Positions 1 through 5,905 are shown, numbered from the stretch's first letter. The stretch: DNA of 6,655 nt from Chloroflexota bacterium (GCA_016199425.1 JACQGT010000630.1:1-6655), one strand, 5' to 3'. A program made the numbers and translations. Notes: generated from the letters alone by a model not told the origin.

Positions 1-2124
1 ACGGGTAATGCTGCCGGCCTGATCCGAGAGCCAGCCCAGACCGGTCACTGTGCCGTCCACCACCAGCCGGTCAAAGGCAGCCGCCACAGCGCTCAACCAG
101 AGAGCCGCGCGTCCGATGGCGTTGACCAGGGCGTCGATCACCCACTCCCGGTCAAAGAGCGCCAGGAACTTGGACAGAGCCATTGTGAAAGCCACAATCG
201 TGCTGTTGTAGAGCTCGTCCACCCAATACTTGCGGTGCCACGCCCACCAGATGGGGCCGAGCAATTTGGCAAGGGGGTCGATCTGCCCCTCCTTCAAGCC
301 CTGGCCGTAGACCACATAACCCAGACCCAGACCGCCCAATGCCACGACCAGAGAGGTTGCCAGAGGAACGATGTCAAATTCCAGCACGTGGGCGTGCAGG
401 TGCAAGTACTCCATATAGGGTTCGAGGAAGTGCTCGATCCAGTTGGGGACTAGCCCGCCGATGACCGGGAAGTGTTCGGGAATGCCCACCCAACCGGCCA
501 CAATCGCAAAGAAACTGATCAGTATGAGGGGTGTGGTCATGGCCGCCACACTCTCCGGCGCGTGGATCGCACCGTCGGAGCGGGGCTTGCCCAGAAAAGT
601 CAGACCGATCTGGCGCATCGTATAGAAGGCGGTCAGAAAGGCGGACAGGGCCAGCGTGCCGAAGACCCACAGGTGGTTGCCGCCCCAGGCGCTGGCGAGA
701 ATCTCGTCTTTCGACCAGAAACCGGCGGTGATCAGCGGGAAGCCAGAGAGAGCCAGACCGCCGATGATGAAAGTCCAGCCGGTGCGGGGCATCCGCTGGA
801 GCAGACCGCCCATATTGCGCATGTCCTGGGGGTCTTGCGGGTTGAGCGCGCCGTCGGAGCGCTGGATGATGTGGGCGTGCTGTCCGTGGTCGTCGTGTCC
901 GTGCGCGTCGTGGCTGGCGTGGGCGTGATGGAAGCCGTGCTCCACCCCGTGGATGACGCTGCCGGAGCCCAGGAAGAGCAGGGCTTTGAAGAAGGCATGG
1001 GTGAGCAGATGAAAAAGGGCCGCCACATAAGCGCCCATGCCGATGGCCGCCACCATATAGCCAAGTTGGCTGATAGTGGAGTAGGCCAGCACCCGCTTGA
1101 CATCCCACTGGGCCATGGCAATCGTCGCCGCAAAAATGGCCGTAAATGCACCAATAAAGGCTACAAATTGCAGTGCGCTGCCGGAAACTTCGCCTGCCAC
1201 CTCGTAGAGGGGGAACATACGCACCAGCAGGAAGACACCCGCGGAAACCATCGTGGCCGCGTGAATCATCGCGCTGACCGGCGTCGGGCCTTCCATAGCA
1301 TCCGGCAACCAGACGTGGAGCGGGAACTGGGCGCTCTTGCCCACGCTGCCGAAGAAGATCAGAATGGCAATCAGGGCAATCCAGGGAACTTCCCCGACGA
1401 AGGGAACGTTGGCTGTGCTGTGGGCCAACTGTTCCAGATTCTCGGCGGTGAAAAGCTCGGAGAAGCGCAGACTGCTCGGCTCGCTGCGTATGTAGAGCAG
1501 AAGCATCCCGATCAGCATAAGCGCATCGCCGACGCGGGTGGTCAGGAATGCTTTGACCGCCGCAATTTTGGCCGAAGGCTTTTCGTACCAAAAGCCGATG
1601 AGCAGGTAGCTGCACAGCCCCATAATCTCCCAGAAAACGAAAAACATCAGGAGACTATTGGAGACGACCAGCCCCAGCATCCCCGTGGCAAAGAGGGAGA
1701 TGTAGGCGAAGAAGCGGCTGTAGCGGGGGTCTTTGCCCTGGGCTGCCGCCTCGGGATAGGCCGCCGCGTTCAGATGTCCCGGGAAGGTCATATAGCCACT
1801 GGAATAGATGAAGATCATCAATACCAGAAAGGGAACCATAAAGAGCATCAGCGCGTTGGCCGGGTCCAGCGCATAGCCGATGACAAACTGTCCCGTCCCC
1901 GTGGGGATGGCATAGAGCGCTTCGTCGATGGGGTGTTCACCGAAATGTGCGGTGACGAAAGAGGCAATGGCAATGCCCCATCCCAGAATCCAGCTAATCG
2001 CTGCCGCGCCCACTGCCACCAGTGTTGTGCCCCGCTTGTTGCGGTTCAACCCCAGGACGATAGCGACAAAAGCCAGAAAGGGTGGGATGGGCACAATCCA
2101 CGCTACGTTGAAAATACCTTCCAT
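1..2124 (-). CDS. nuoL: NADH-quinone oxidoreductase subunit L (partial, C-terminus beyond window)
   Basis: NuoL is the distal antiporter-like proton-pumping subunit of the complex I membrane arm. The frame is open for 708 codons from ATG 2124-2122 to base 1 with no stop, so the C-terminal end lies outside. A GAGGT ribosome site sits 6 bases before the ATG. Family landmarks are intact: FWEIMGLCSYLL with the TM5 glutamate E166; GKSAQFPLHVWLPDAMEGPT with K263; H288 in the following IHAATMVSAG; KRVLAYSTISQLGYM from K343; HLLTHAFFKALLFL with K380; and FWSKDE with K472. These correspond to E. coli E144, K229, H254, K342 and K399 by my alignment from memory. Residues 392-418 form a histidine-rich loop (11 His in 27) before the usual QDMRNMGGL segment. 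E. coli NuoL has 613 residues; this one is longer, with an extended region after the KYWVDELYN segment (632-640), where the lateral helix would lie. It is the last gene of the minus operon in view; nuoM and nuoN probably follow. I see no frameshift. Confidence 0.97.
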   Translation of the reverse strand, partial: MEGIFNVAWIVPIPPFLAFVAIVLGLNRNKRGTTLVAVGAAAISWILGWGIAIASFVTAHFGEHPIDEALYAIPTGTGQFVIGYALDPANALMLFMVPFLVLMIFIYSSGYMTFPGHLNAAAYPEAAAQGKDPRYSRFFAYISLFATGMLGLVVSNSLLMFFVFWEIMGLCSYLLIGFWYEKPSAKIAAVKAFLTTRVGDALMLIGMLLLYIRSEPSSLRFSELFTAENLEQLAHSTANVPFVGEVPWIALIAILIFFGSVGKSAQFPLHVWLPDAMEGPTPVSAMIHAATMVSAGVFLLVRMFPLYEVAGEVSGSALQFVAFIGAFTAIFAATIAMAQWDVKRVLAYSTISQLGYMVAAIGMGAYVAALFHLLTHAFFKALLFLGSGSVIHGVEHGFHHAHASHDAHGHDDHGQHAHIIQRSDGALNPQDPQDMRNMGGLLQRMPRTGWTFIIGGLALSGFPLITAGFWSKDEILASAWGGNHLWVFGTLALSAFLTAFYTMRQIGLTFLGKPRSDGAIHAPESVAAMTTPLILISFFAIVAGWVGIPEHFPVIGGLVPNWIEHFLEPYMEYLHLHAHVLEFDIVPLATSLVVALGGLGLGYVVYGQGLKEGQIDPLAKLLGPIWWAWHRKYWVDELYNSTIVAFTMALSKFLALFDREWVIDALVNAIGRAALWLSAVAAAFDRLVVDGTVTGLGWLSDQAGSITR

Positions 2125-2186
2125 TGAGAGACCTCATTTGCGCGCGCGATAACGACGATCAGAACTTCAAATGAGCCGGGCAGATG

Positions 2187-2355
2187 GGACGCAGATTTTC
2201 ATGATTTGGATTGATCAGCGCTGATCAAGAACAGGGATTACAGAATTTACGGATTTGCTCTGGGTAAATCAACGCGAATCCATTTTCTCAGTGAAATCAG
2301 CGTCCTTATCTTCCTAAATCTGTGTCAATCTGCGGTTTCTGCGTAATCTGCGTCC
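2187..2355. repeat. MITE-like intergenic element with 11-bp terminal inverted repeats
   Basis: This fills most of the 240-bp gap between the TPR-membrane gene and nuoL. GGACGCAGATT at 2187-2197 is the exact reverse complement of AATCTGCGTCC at 2345-2355, giving a 169-bp element with perfect 11-bp ends. The interior has an 18-bp perfect palindrome (2211-2228) and several degenerate AATCTGCG / AATCAGCG / GGATT units. Positions 2227-2255 match 5096-5124 in another gap of the same operon at 26 of 29 bases. No reading frame or transposase is present. Similar CGCAGATTACGCAG-type dispersed repeats are known to me from Chloroflexota and some other phyla; membership of such a family is inference. It separates nuoL from its operon and could affect nuoL transcript level or stability. 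Confidence 0.7.
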
Positions 2356-2364
2356 TAATGCCTT

Positions 2365-2736
2365 TTACTTCATCTCCGGCTTGGCGGGGCGGCGCAGGCT
2401 GTTGAGCAGATTGCCCACCCCATAGCCGACGAGCAGACCGACAAAACCCAGCACCAACAGCCAGGGATCACCGAACAGGCGGGTGGCTGAACCGATGCCC
2501 ACAAAGAGAATAGCACCGGCCAGAGAAATCAGCAGTAGACGGGTCTGCTCGGATTTGCGCTGTTTGGCAACAGCCAGCAGCGCCGCCGCATCCTGCCGGT
2601 CCGGCGCGTGCTTCACCACTTCCTTGAGCGCGTGATAGGCTCCGGTGTAGTTGCCTGTGCTCATCTTTTCCTGGGCTATCTGGACAAGGATATCACACTG
2701 CTCTTCCAGCGTGCCCGTCAGCAACTGCTTGGACAT
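2365..2736 (-). CDS. unrecognised small TPR-like protein with two C-terminal membrane helices
   Basis: I do not recognise this protein; its function is unknown. From ATG 2736-2734 it has 123 residues. Residues about 8-62 look like a pair of TPR-type helical hairpins: an amphipathic segment ending in GNYTGAYHALKEVVKHAPD, then DAAALLAVAKQRK. Two hydrophobic helices follow, at about 66-87 (LLLISLAGAILFVGIGSA) and 92-112 (WLLVLGFVGLLVGYGVGNLL), and the tail is basic (RRPAKPEMK). There is no signal peptide, so the TPR part is probably cytoplasmic and anchored by a helical hairpin. A start 13 codons upstream (2775) is possible, but those codons run through an intergenic inverted repeat. Neither start has a strong ribosome site. 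Its place between nuoK and nuoL suggests a lineage-specific assembly factor or accessory subunit of complex I; that is inference from position only. Confidence 0.75.
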   Translation of the reverse strand: MSKQLLTGTLEEQCDILVQIAQEKMSTGNYTGAYHALKEVVKHAPDRQDAAALLAVAKQRKSEQTRLLLISLAGAILFVGIGSATRLFGDPWLLVLGFVGLLVGYGVGNLLNSLRRPAKPEMK

Positions 2737-2748
2737 ACGTCTCTGATT

Positions 2749-2808
2749 GGGAATCGGCCAGAGAATTAGGGACATTCGAGAGAACCCGTGGCCGATTCCC
2801 GGAATCGG
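2749..2808. repeat. Inverted repeat with three related arms, nuoK downstream gap
   Basis: GGGAATCGGCCA (2749-2760) is the perfect reverse complement of TGGCCGATTCCC (2789-2800), with a 28-base loop. The right arm also pairs with the bases just after it: CCGATTCC (2792-2799) with GGAATCGG (2801-2808) around one central base. Two mutually exclusive hairpins could form in the RNA. There is no T-run on the minus-strand side, so it does not look like an intrinsic terminator. It lies between nuoK and the TPR-membrane gene and argues against starting the latter at 2775. Confidence 0.65.
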
Positions 2809-2822
2809 GCCTACGAAAAACC

Positions 2823-3134
2823 CTACCCGGCCAGGAGATCCAACTCGTCCACATTCACAGTCTTGCGTTCCCGGTAGACGGCGATGATCAGCGCCAGACC
2901 CACGGCCGCCTCGGCCGCGGCCAGGGCGATGATCAGCACGGCGAAGACCTGCCCGGCCAGATCGGCCTGGGCTTCGCCGTAGCGCCAGAAGGCCACCAGA
3001 TTGATGTTGGCCGCGTTGAGCATCAATTCGATGCTCATCAGAATGGCGATGGCATTGCGGCGCGCCAGCGCGCCGTAGAGACCCGCTGAAAAGAGAAATG
3101 CGCCTACCAGTAAATATCCGGTCAATGGAACCAC
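2823..3134 (-). CDS. nuoK: NADH-quinone oxidoreductase subunit K
   Basis: NuoK is the MrpC/MnhC-like three-helix membrane subunit next to NuoJ and NuoN, part of the chain of charged residues linking the quinone site to the antiporter subunits. The product has 103 residues (E. coli 100). Three hydrophobic helices cover about 3-24, 28-50 and 61-86. The key membrane glutamates are present: E36 in ILMSIELMLNAANINLVAF and E75 in LAAAEAAVGLALI (E. coli E36 and E72). The C-terminus VNVDELDLLAG is typical. The start codon is GTG (3134-3132), chosen because AGGAGG stands 8 bases before it and the protein begins at the usual place. Only 17 bases separate it from the nuoJ stop, so the two are probably translationally coupled. 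Confidence 0.96.
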   Translation of the reverse strand: MVPLTGYLLVGAFLFSAGLYGALARRNAIAILMSIELMLNAANINLVAFWRYGEAQADLAGQVFAVLIIALAAAEAAVGLALIIAVYRERKTVNVDELDLLAG

Positions 3135-3142
3135 GGATGAGT

Positions 3143-3148
3143 CCTCCT
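3143..3148 (-). promoter_or_regulatory. Ribosome binding site that fixes the GTG start of nuoK
   Basis: The minus strand reads AGGAGG here, followed by 8 bases and the GTG at 3134-3132. It is the strongest Shine-Dalgarno match in the window and lies wholly inside the 17-base nuoJ-nuoK gap, so the non-ATG start is well supported. Confidence 0.85.
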
Positions 3149-3151
3149 GCG

Positions 3152-3673
3152 TTAGTTATCCCGCGCCAACATCACTGCGCCCACCAGAGCCACCAGCAGG
3201 AGCAGGCCAAGCACCTCAAACGCGATCACATAGTTGGTGACAAACTGCTCACCCAATGCCGCGATCATCGACTCGTTGGCCAGCACAGGCGCGGCGCTGG
3301 CCGGCCAGGGAATCGACTGGACAAAGCCAAAGAGCGCCAGGAAGATCAGCACAGCGAAGAGGCCGGTCTTACCCGCCTGGCGGTTCAGCGGCGACGTCTT
3401 GCCGTACATCATCGAGCGGGTGAGCATAATGGCGAAAGCGATGAGGGTGGAAATCGCACCCACGTAGATCAACACCTGACTGACCGCCAGAAACTCAGCT
3501 TCCAACATCACATAAAGAGCGGCCACGCCAAAGAGCGTTGCCACCAGGGCCAGCGCGCCGTGGAAAAGATTGCGGGCCAGTACCACACCCAGCGCCGATG
3601 CGCAGGTGAAGAGGGCGATGCCTGTGAAGACCAGTTGCCCGATGGTCGGGAGGGGAGGCAGTGGGAATGGCAT
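3152..3673 (-). CDS. nuoJ: NADH-quinone oxidoreductase subunit J
   Basis: NuoJ is the five-helix membrane subunit whose TM3 pi-bulge region takes part in coupling quinone chemistry to proton transfer. From ATG 3673-3671 the product has 173 residues, usual for the family (E. coli 184). Diagnostic parts are LFHGALALVATLFGVAALYV (36-55), the TM3 segment LEAEFLAVSQVLIYVGAI (57-74), and the last helix FEVLGLLLLVALVGAVMLAR (152-171). The frame stays open 36 codons further up to an ATG at 3781. I rejected that start because the extra residues are not NuoJ-like and run through a 16-bp inverted repeat. The chosen ATG has only a modest site, AGG five bases before it. nuoI, which usually lies between nuoH and nuoJ, is absent; a 130-bp gap stands there instead. 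Confidence 0.95.
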   Translation of the reverse strand: MPFPLPPLPTIGQLVFTGIALFTCASALGVVLARNLFHGALALVATLFGVAALYVMLEAEFLAVSQVLIYVGAISTLIAFAIMLTRSMMYGKTSPLNRQAGKTGLFAVLIFLALFGFVQSIPWPASAAPVLANESMIAALGEQFVTNYVIAFEVLGLLLLVALVGAVMLARDN

Positions 3674-3754
3674 AAAAACCTGCGCTTCCTGGGTGAAAAG
3701 AAAAAGGACGTTTTGGATCGGGATGTCGCCCGACAACAATGGCTTGTACGTGCT

Positions 3755-3800
3755 GACACGTGAAGCGTGACATGCCCTCACGTTTCACGCTTCACGTGTC
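3755..3800. repeat. 16-bp perfect inverted repeat just after nuoH
   Basis: GACACGTGAAGCGTGA (3755-3770) is the exact reverse complement of 3785-3800, with a 14-base loop. It starts 3 bases past the nuoH stop codon on the minus strand. The arms contain CACGTG and repeated TTCACG units. The minus strand continues without a T-run, so it is a stem-loop that could stabilise or attenuate mRNA rather than an intrinsic terminator. It fills part of the nuoH-nuoJ gap, where nuoI is found in many operons. Confidence 0.8.
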
Positions 3801-3803
3801 TCG

Positions 3804-5045
3804 TTAGTACATCGCGTACTCTTTGGCTTCCTGCATCGTGCCGATCAAAGATGTCGGCTCGAAGGAGCGCTTGGTGCGCAGGCTCTCGCCCTTGATATAG
3901 CGCTGCAACATCGTAGCCACCAGCCAGATGGCAGCGATATTCGCCACAAAGATAATGGCGTAGATCACCGGGTCGGGGAAGGGTAATTTCTGGGCAATCG
4001 CCTGCGCGACGATCAGACCGACTATCGCAGGAACCAGCACCTTCCAGGCAAAGTACATCATCTGGTCGATGCGGACGCGGGGGAAAGTGCCGCGTACCCA
4101 CTGTTGCAGGACATAGACGGCATAGGCTTTCACAAAGAAGTAGCCAAAACCCAGAATGGGGCCGATGACGGGCAGACCCACACCCGGTCCTTGCCAGCCG
4201 CCCAGAAAGAGAATCGCCATCAGAGCCGAAAGAATCCAGGCGTTGACGAACTGGGCCAGGAAGAACATAGCAAACTTCATCCCCGAATATTCAATGTGGA
4301 AACCGGCGATGAGTTCGGATTCAGCTTCCAAGAGGTCGAAGGGGGTCAATTCAGCTTCGGCCAGCGAGCTGATAAAGAAGATGAGCATCGCGGCGGGCAT
4401 CATCACACCGAACCAGCCGATGCCCAAGTTGAGGCCGCCGATGGTCAGCGATTGGGCTTCAACGATACGGCCAAAGCTCATTGTGCCTGTGAGCAGCACG
4501 ACGGTGAGAATGGAGAGTACCATCGGAATTTCGTAGCTGAGCAACTGGGCCACCACCCGGAAGCCGGCCAGCAGCGCGTATTTGTTGTTACTGCCCCAGC
4601 CGGCCATCAGCGCCGCCATTACACCGATTGAGCCGAGGGCCACGACAAACAGCACCCCGATATTCAGGTCCACACCGATCAGGCCAGGGGCAAAAGGAAC
4701 CACGGCCAGCAGCATCAGAGCGCCGAAAACGGAAAGCACAGGGGCGAGATTGTAGGCCAGAAAATCGGATTGGCTAGGGGTAATGATCTCTTTGGAAATC
4801 AGCTTGGCGGCGTCGGCCACTGTTTGAAAGAGACCGTAGGGGCCAAGACGGTTGGGGCCGAGACGATCCTGCATCCGGCTAATCGCCTTGCGGGTGATCC
4901 AAATCAACAGCAGCGCCGAAATCATGCCGAAGTTGACGAGAATAAAGGCACCGATCCCATAGGCGATGCCCAGGGCCAGCATTTCGGGCAGACCCAGTCC
5001 GGTCAGCAGCCCGACAATTCCATCACTCCACGTTGAACCTTGCAT
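3804..5045 (-). CDS. nuoH: NADH-quinone oxidoreductase subunit H
   Basis: NuoH (ND1) is the membrane subunit that forms the quinone-access channel and the heel contact with NuoB and NuoD. The product has 413 residues against 325 in E. coli, with a longer N-terminus and about 30 extra residues at the C-terminus after the last helix (from about 384). Landmarks are RMQDRLGPNRLGP (57-69), GWGSNNKYALLAGFR (149-163), LLSYEIP with E172, PFDLLEAESELIAGFHIEYS (235-254), GMKFAMFF (255-262) and RVRIDQMMYFAWKVLVP (323-339). Two usually conserved charges differ: the Arg before xPFD (as in NRxPFD) is L233, and the Glu of the AEY motif is Q265. The start ATG 5045-5043 has GGAGG 7 bases upstream. The operon neighbours are nuoA (122-bp gap holding a repeat) and nuoJ. 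Confidence 0.96.
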   Translation of the reverse strand: MQGSTWSDGIVGLLTGLGLPEMLALGIAYGIGAFILVNFGMISALLLIWITRKAISRMQDRLGPNRLGPYGLFQTVADAAKLISKEIITPSQSDFLAYNLAPVLSVFGALMLLAVVPFAPGLIGVDLNIGVLFVVALGSIGVMAALMAGWGSNNKYALLAGFRVVAQLLSYEIPMVLSILTVVLLTGTMSFGRIVEAQSLTIGGLNLGIGWFGVMMPAAMLIFFISSLAEAELTPFDLLEAESELIAGFHIEYSGMKFAMFFLAQFVNAWILSALMAILFLGGWQGPGVGLPVIGPILGFGYFFVKAYAVYVLQQWVRGTFPRVRIDQMMYFAWKVLVPAIVGLIVAQAIAQKLPFPDPVIYAIIFVANIAAIWLVATMLQRYIKGESLRTKRSFEPTSLIGTMQEAKEYAMY

Positions 5046-5095
5046 CCGTCTGCCTCCAGCCCCAGGGGTTCGCGCAAATCGATCATTTCACTAAA

Positions 5096-5155
5096 AAGAA
5101 CACGGATTGCAGAATTTGCGGATTGAATCTGCGTAATCAGCGTTTATCTGCGTCC
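5096..5155. repeat. Short relative of the 2187-2355 element, nuoA-nuoH gap
   Basis: Positions 5096-5124 match 2227-2255 at 26 of 29 bases in the same orientation. The following AATCTGCGTAATC... run ends in ATCTGCGTCC (5146-5155), the same ten bases that end the longer element at 2355. It looks like a copy that has lost the left end and part of the middle. It contains tandem AATCTGCGT / AATCAGCGT units and no reading frame. Confidence 0.7.
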
Positions 5156-5167
5156 AAATCATTCGGT

Positions 5168-5524
5168 CTACTGCCACTCCAGCGCACCCTTGCGCCAGTC
5201 GTAGAGCAGGCCGACGACCAGCAGGAGAACAAAGAAAATAGCGGCAAAGACAGCGAACATACTCAATTGCTCATAAGCCACGGCGATGGGGAAGAGGAAA
5301 ATTGCTTCCACATCAAAGACCACAAAGACGAGACCGATCAGGTAGTACTGGGCGCGAAACTGCACCCACGTATCGCCGATGGTCTCCACACCGCTCTCGT
5401 AGACTGCGTTCTTCACCGCGTCGGGCCGTCGCGGCCCCAGCATGTGGCCCATTAAGATAGCCGCCACCGGCAGTATAAGCGCAATCGACGACATAATTAA
5501 GATGAAAGCGTACTGAGACAGCAT
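5168..5524 (-). CDS. nuoA: NADH-quinone oxidoreductase subunit A, copy 1 (membrane-arm operon)
   Basis: NuoA (ND3/NdhC) is a three-helix subunit that embraces NuoH at the junction of the peripheral and membrane arms. The product has 118 residues. Helices are at about 6-28, 60-83 and 88-108. Hallmarks are YESG (42-45) in the mobile TM1-2 loop, with Ser where mitochondrial ND3 has the redox-sensitive Cys, then YYLIGLVFVVFDVEAIFLFP (60-79) with the conserved acids D71 and E73, and the ending YDWRKGALEW. The WVQFRAQYY stretch (53-61) is closer to cyanobacterial/plastid NdhC than the other copy is, by my recollection. It is the first gene of the minus operon, with AAGGAG 8 bases before its ATG and a predicted promoter about 170 bases upstream. 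Confidence 0.95.
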   Translation of the reverse strand: MLSQYAFILIMSSIALILPVAAILMGHMLGPRRPDAVKNAVYESGVETIGDTWVQFRAQYYLIGLVFVVFDVEAIFLFPIAVAYEQLSMFAVFAAIFFVLLLVVGLLYDWRKGALEWQ

Positions 5525-5574
5525 GCGTGCCGCTCCTTCGAAGACTGATTTGTGCCTGCCTGAGTCACTCTTTG

Positions 5575-5646
5575 GTAGGTTGGGTTCTTCCGGCGCAAAT
5601 TATCAAGACGATTCCCTCAGACTTCTGCCGGAAGAACCCAACCTAC
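5575..5646. repeat. 20-bp perfect inverted repeat in the nuoA copy 1 leader
   Basis: The 20 bases at 5575-5594 (GTAGGTTGGGTTCTTCCGGC) are the exact reverse complement of 5627-5646, with a 32-base loop. Transcripts from the predicted minus promoter would carry it between the start point and the nuoA ribosome site. GTAGGTTGGGTT-type palindromes occur as dispersed REP/MITE-like repeats in cyanobacteria and other phyla; assigning this copy to such a family is inference. There is no T-run after either arm. Confidence 0.8.
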
Positions 5647-5688
5647 AGTACAAAAATCCGATTGTGTGGAAAAGTACAAACGTTTAGC

Positions 5689-5717
5689 AGTATAGCATAG
5701 CGATTTTGATTTGGAAA
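5689..5717 (-). promoter_or_regulatory. Predicted sigma70-type promoter for the minus operon
   Basis: The minus strand has TATACT (5694-5689) preceded by TGC, an extended -10 (TGnTATACT), and TTTCCA (5717-5712) 17 bases further upstream as a weak -35. Transcription would start near 5682, giving a leader of about 158 bases before nuoA copy 1 that contains the 20-bp inverted repeat. Confidence 0.55.
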
Positions 5718-5786
5718 AGTCTGCAAGGTGAAGATTGGTGTCTACACTACAACAAAGCTCCAAATTTCACAAAACCGGATATGGCT

Positions 5787-5815
5787 TTGACAGCCCCATC
5801 CATCCGTGCTACAAT
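5787..5815 (+). promoter_or_regulatory. Predicted strong sigma70-type promoter for the plus operon
   Basis: TTGACA (5787-5792), a 17-base spacer and TACAAT (5810-5815) make a near-consensus promoter facing nuoA copy 2. The start point would be near 5822, leaving a leader of about 146 bases with no convincing reading frame. It is the best promoter match I find in the window. Confidence 0.7.
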
Positions 5816-5821
5816 GCCTCC

Positions 5822-5843
5822 GTTCGTGTAAAAATGCACGAAC
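5822..5843. promoter_or_regulatory. Dyad at the predicted plus-operon start point
   Basis: GTTCGTG (5822-5828) pairs with CACGAAC (5837-5843) around an 8-base loop, starting about seven bases past the -10. It could be an operator overlapping the start point or a 5' stem-loop on the mRNA. No regulator family is identified; the half-site order is opposite to the CGAAC...GTTCG of the Gram-positive LexA box. Confidence 0.4.
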
Positions 5844-5905
5844 AAATTCCACCCCAATCTCTGGTTCCGGTCAACGTCGACGCCCTCTCTCACATACGAG
5901 TGCCG

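Noticed and set aside
374..1615. Open frame of 413 codons on the minus strand in another frame of nuoL
   Set aside because: It overlaps nuoL on the same strand. The translation is Arg/Pro/His-rich and non-protein-like, a shadow of GC-rich codons.
472..2127. Open frame of 551 codons on the plus strand across nuoL
   Set aside because: It is antisense to nuoL, whose own minus frame is open throughout and carries all family motifs. The plus translation is low-complexity, rich in Gly, Arg, Gln and His, with no recognisable domain.
2247..2275. Internal promoter for nuoL (TTGATT-N17-TAAATT on the minus strand)
   Set aside because: Both boxes match only four of six bases and lie in AT-rich repeat DNA, so a chance match is likely.
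2737..2775. Longer start for the TPR-membrane protein
   Set aside because: The extra 13 codons cross an intergenic inverted repeat and have no ribosome site before them. The case is not decisive because the chosen start is also weak.
3098..3763. Plus-strand open frame of 221 codons over nuoJ/nuoK
   Set aside because: It is antisense to two well-supported nuo genes, with a hydrophilic low-complexity translation and no domain.
3674..3781. Longer NuoJ start at 3781
   Set aside because: The 36 extra residues are not NuoJ-like, and their codons run through the 16-bp inverted repeat. The ATG at 3673 gives the usual family length.
3755..3800. Intrinsic terminator after nuoH
   Set aside because: The stem is strong, but no T-run follows on the minus strand and nuoJ/nuoK/nuoL continue in the same direction. 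The same reasoning rejects terminators at 2749-2808, 5575-5646 and 6326-6396.
4104..4631. Plus-strand open frame of 175 codons over nuoH
   Set aside because: It is antisense to nuoH, with no recognisable domain and no ribosome site considered convincing.
5822..5843. LexA-type SOS box
   Set aside because: The half-sites are in the opposite order and spacing to the CGAAC-N4-GTTCG pattern, and nuo genes are not expected SOS targets.
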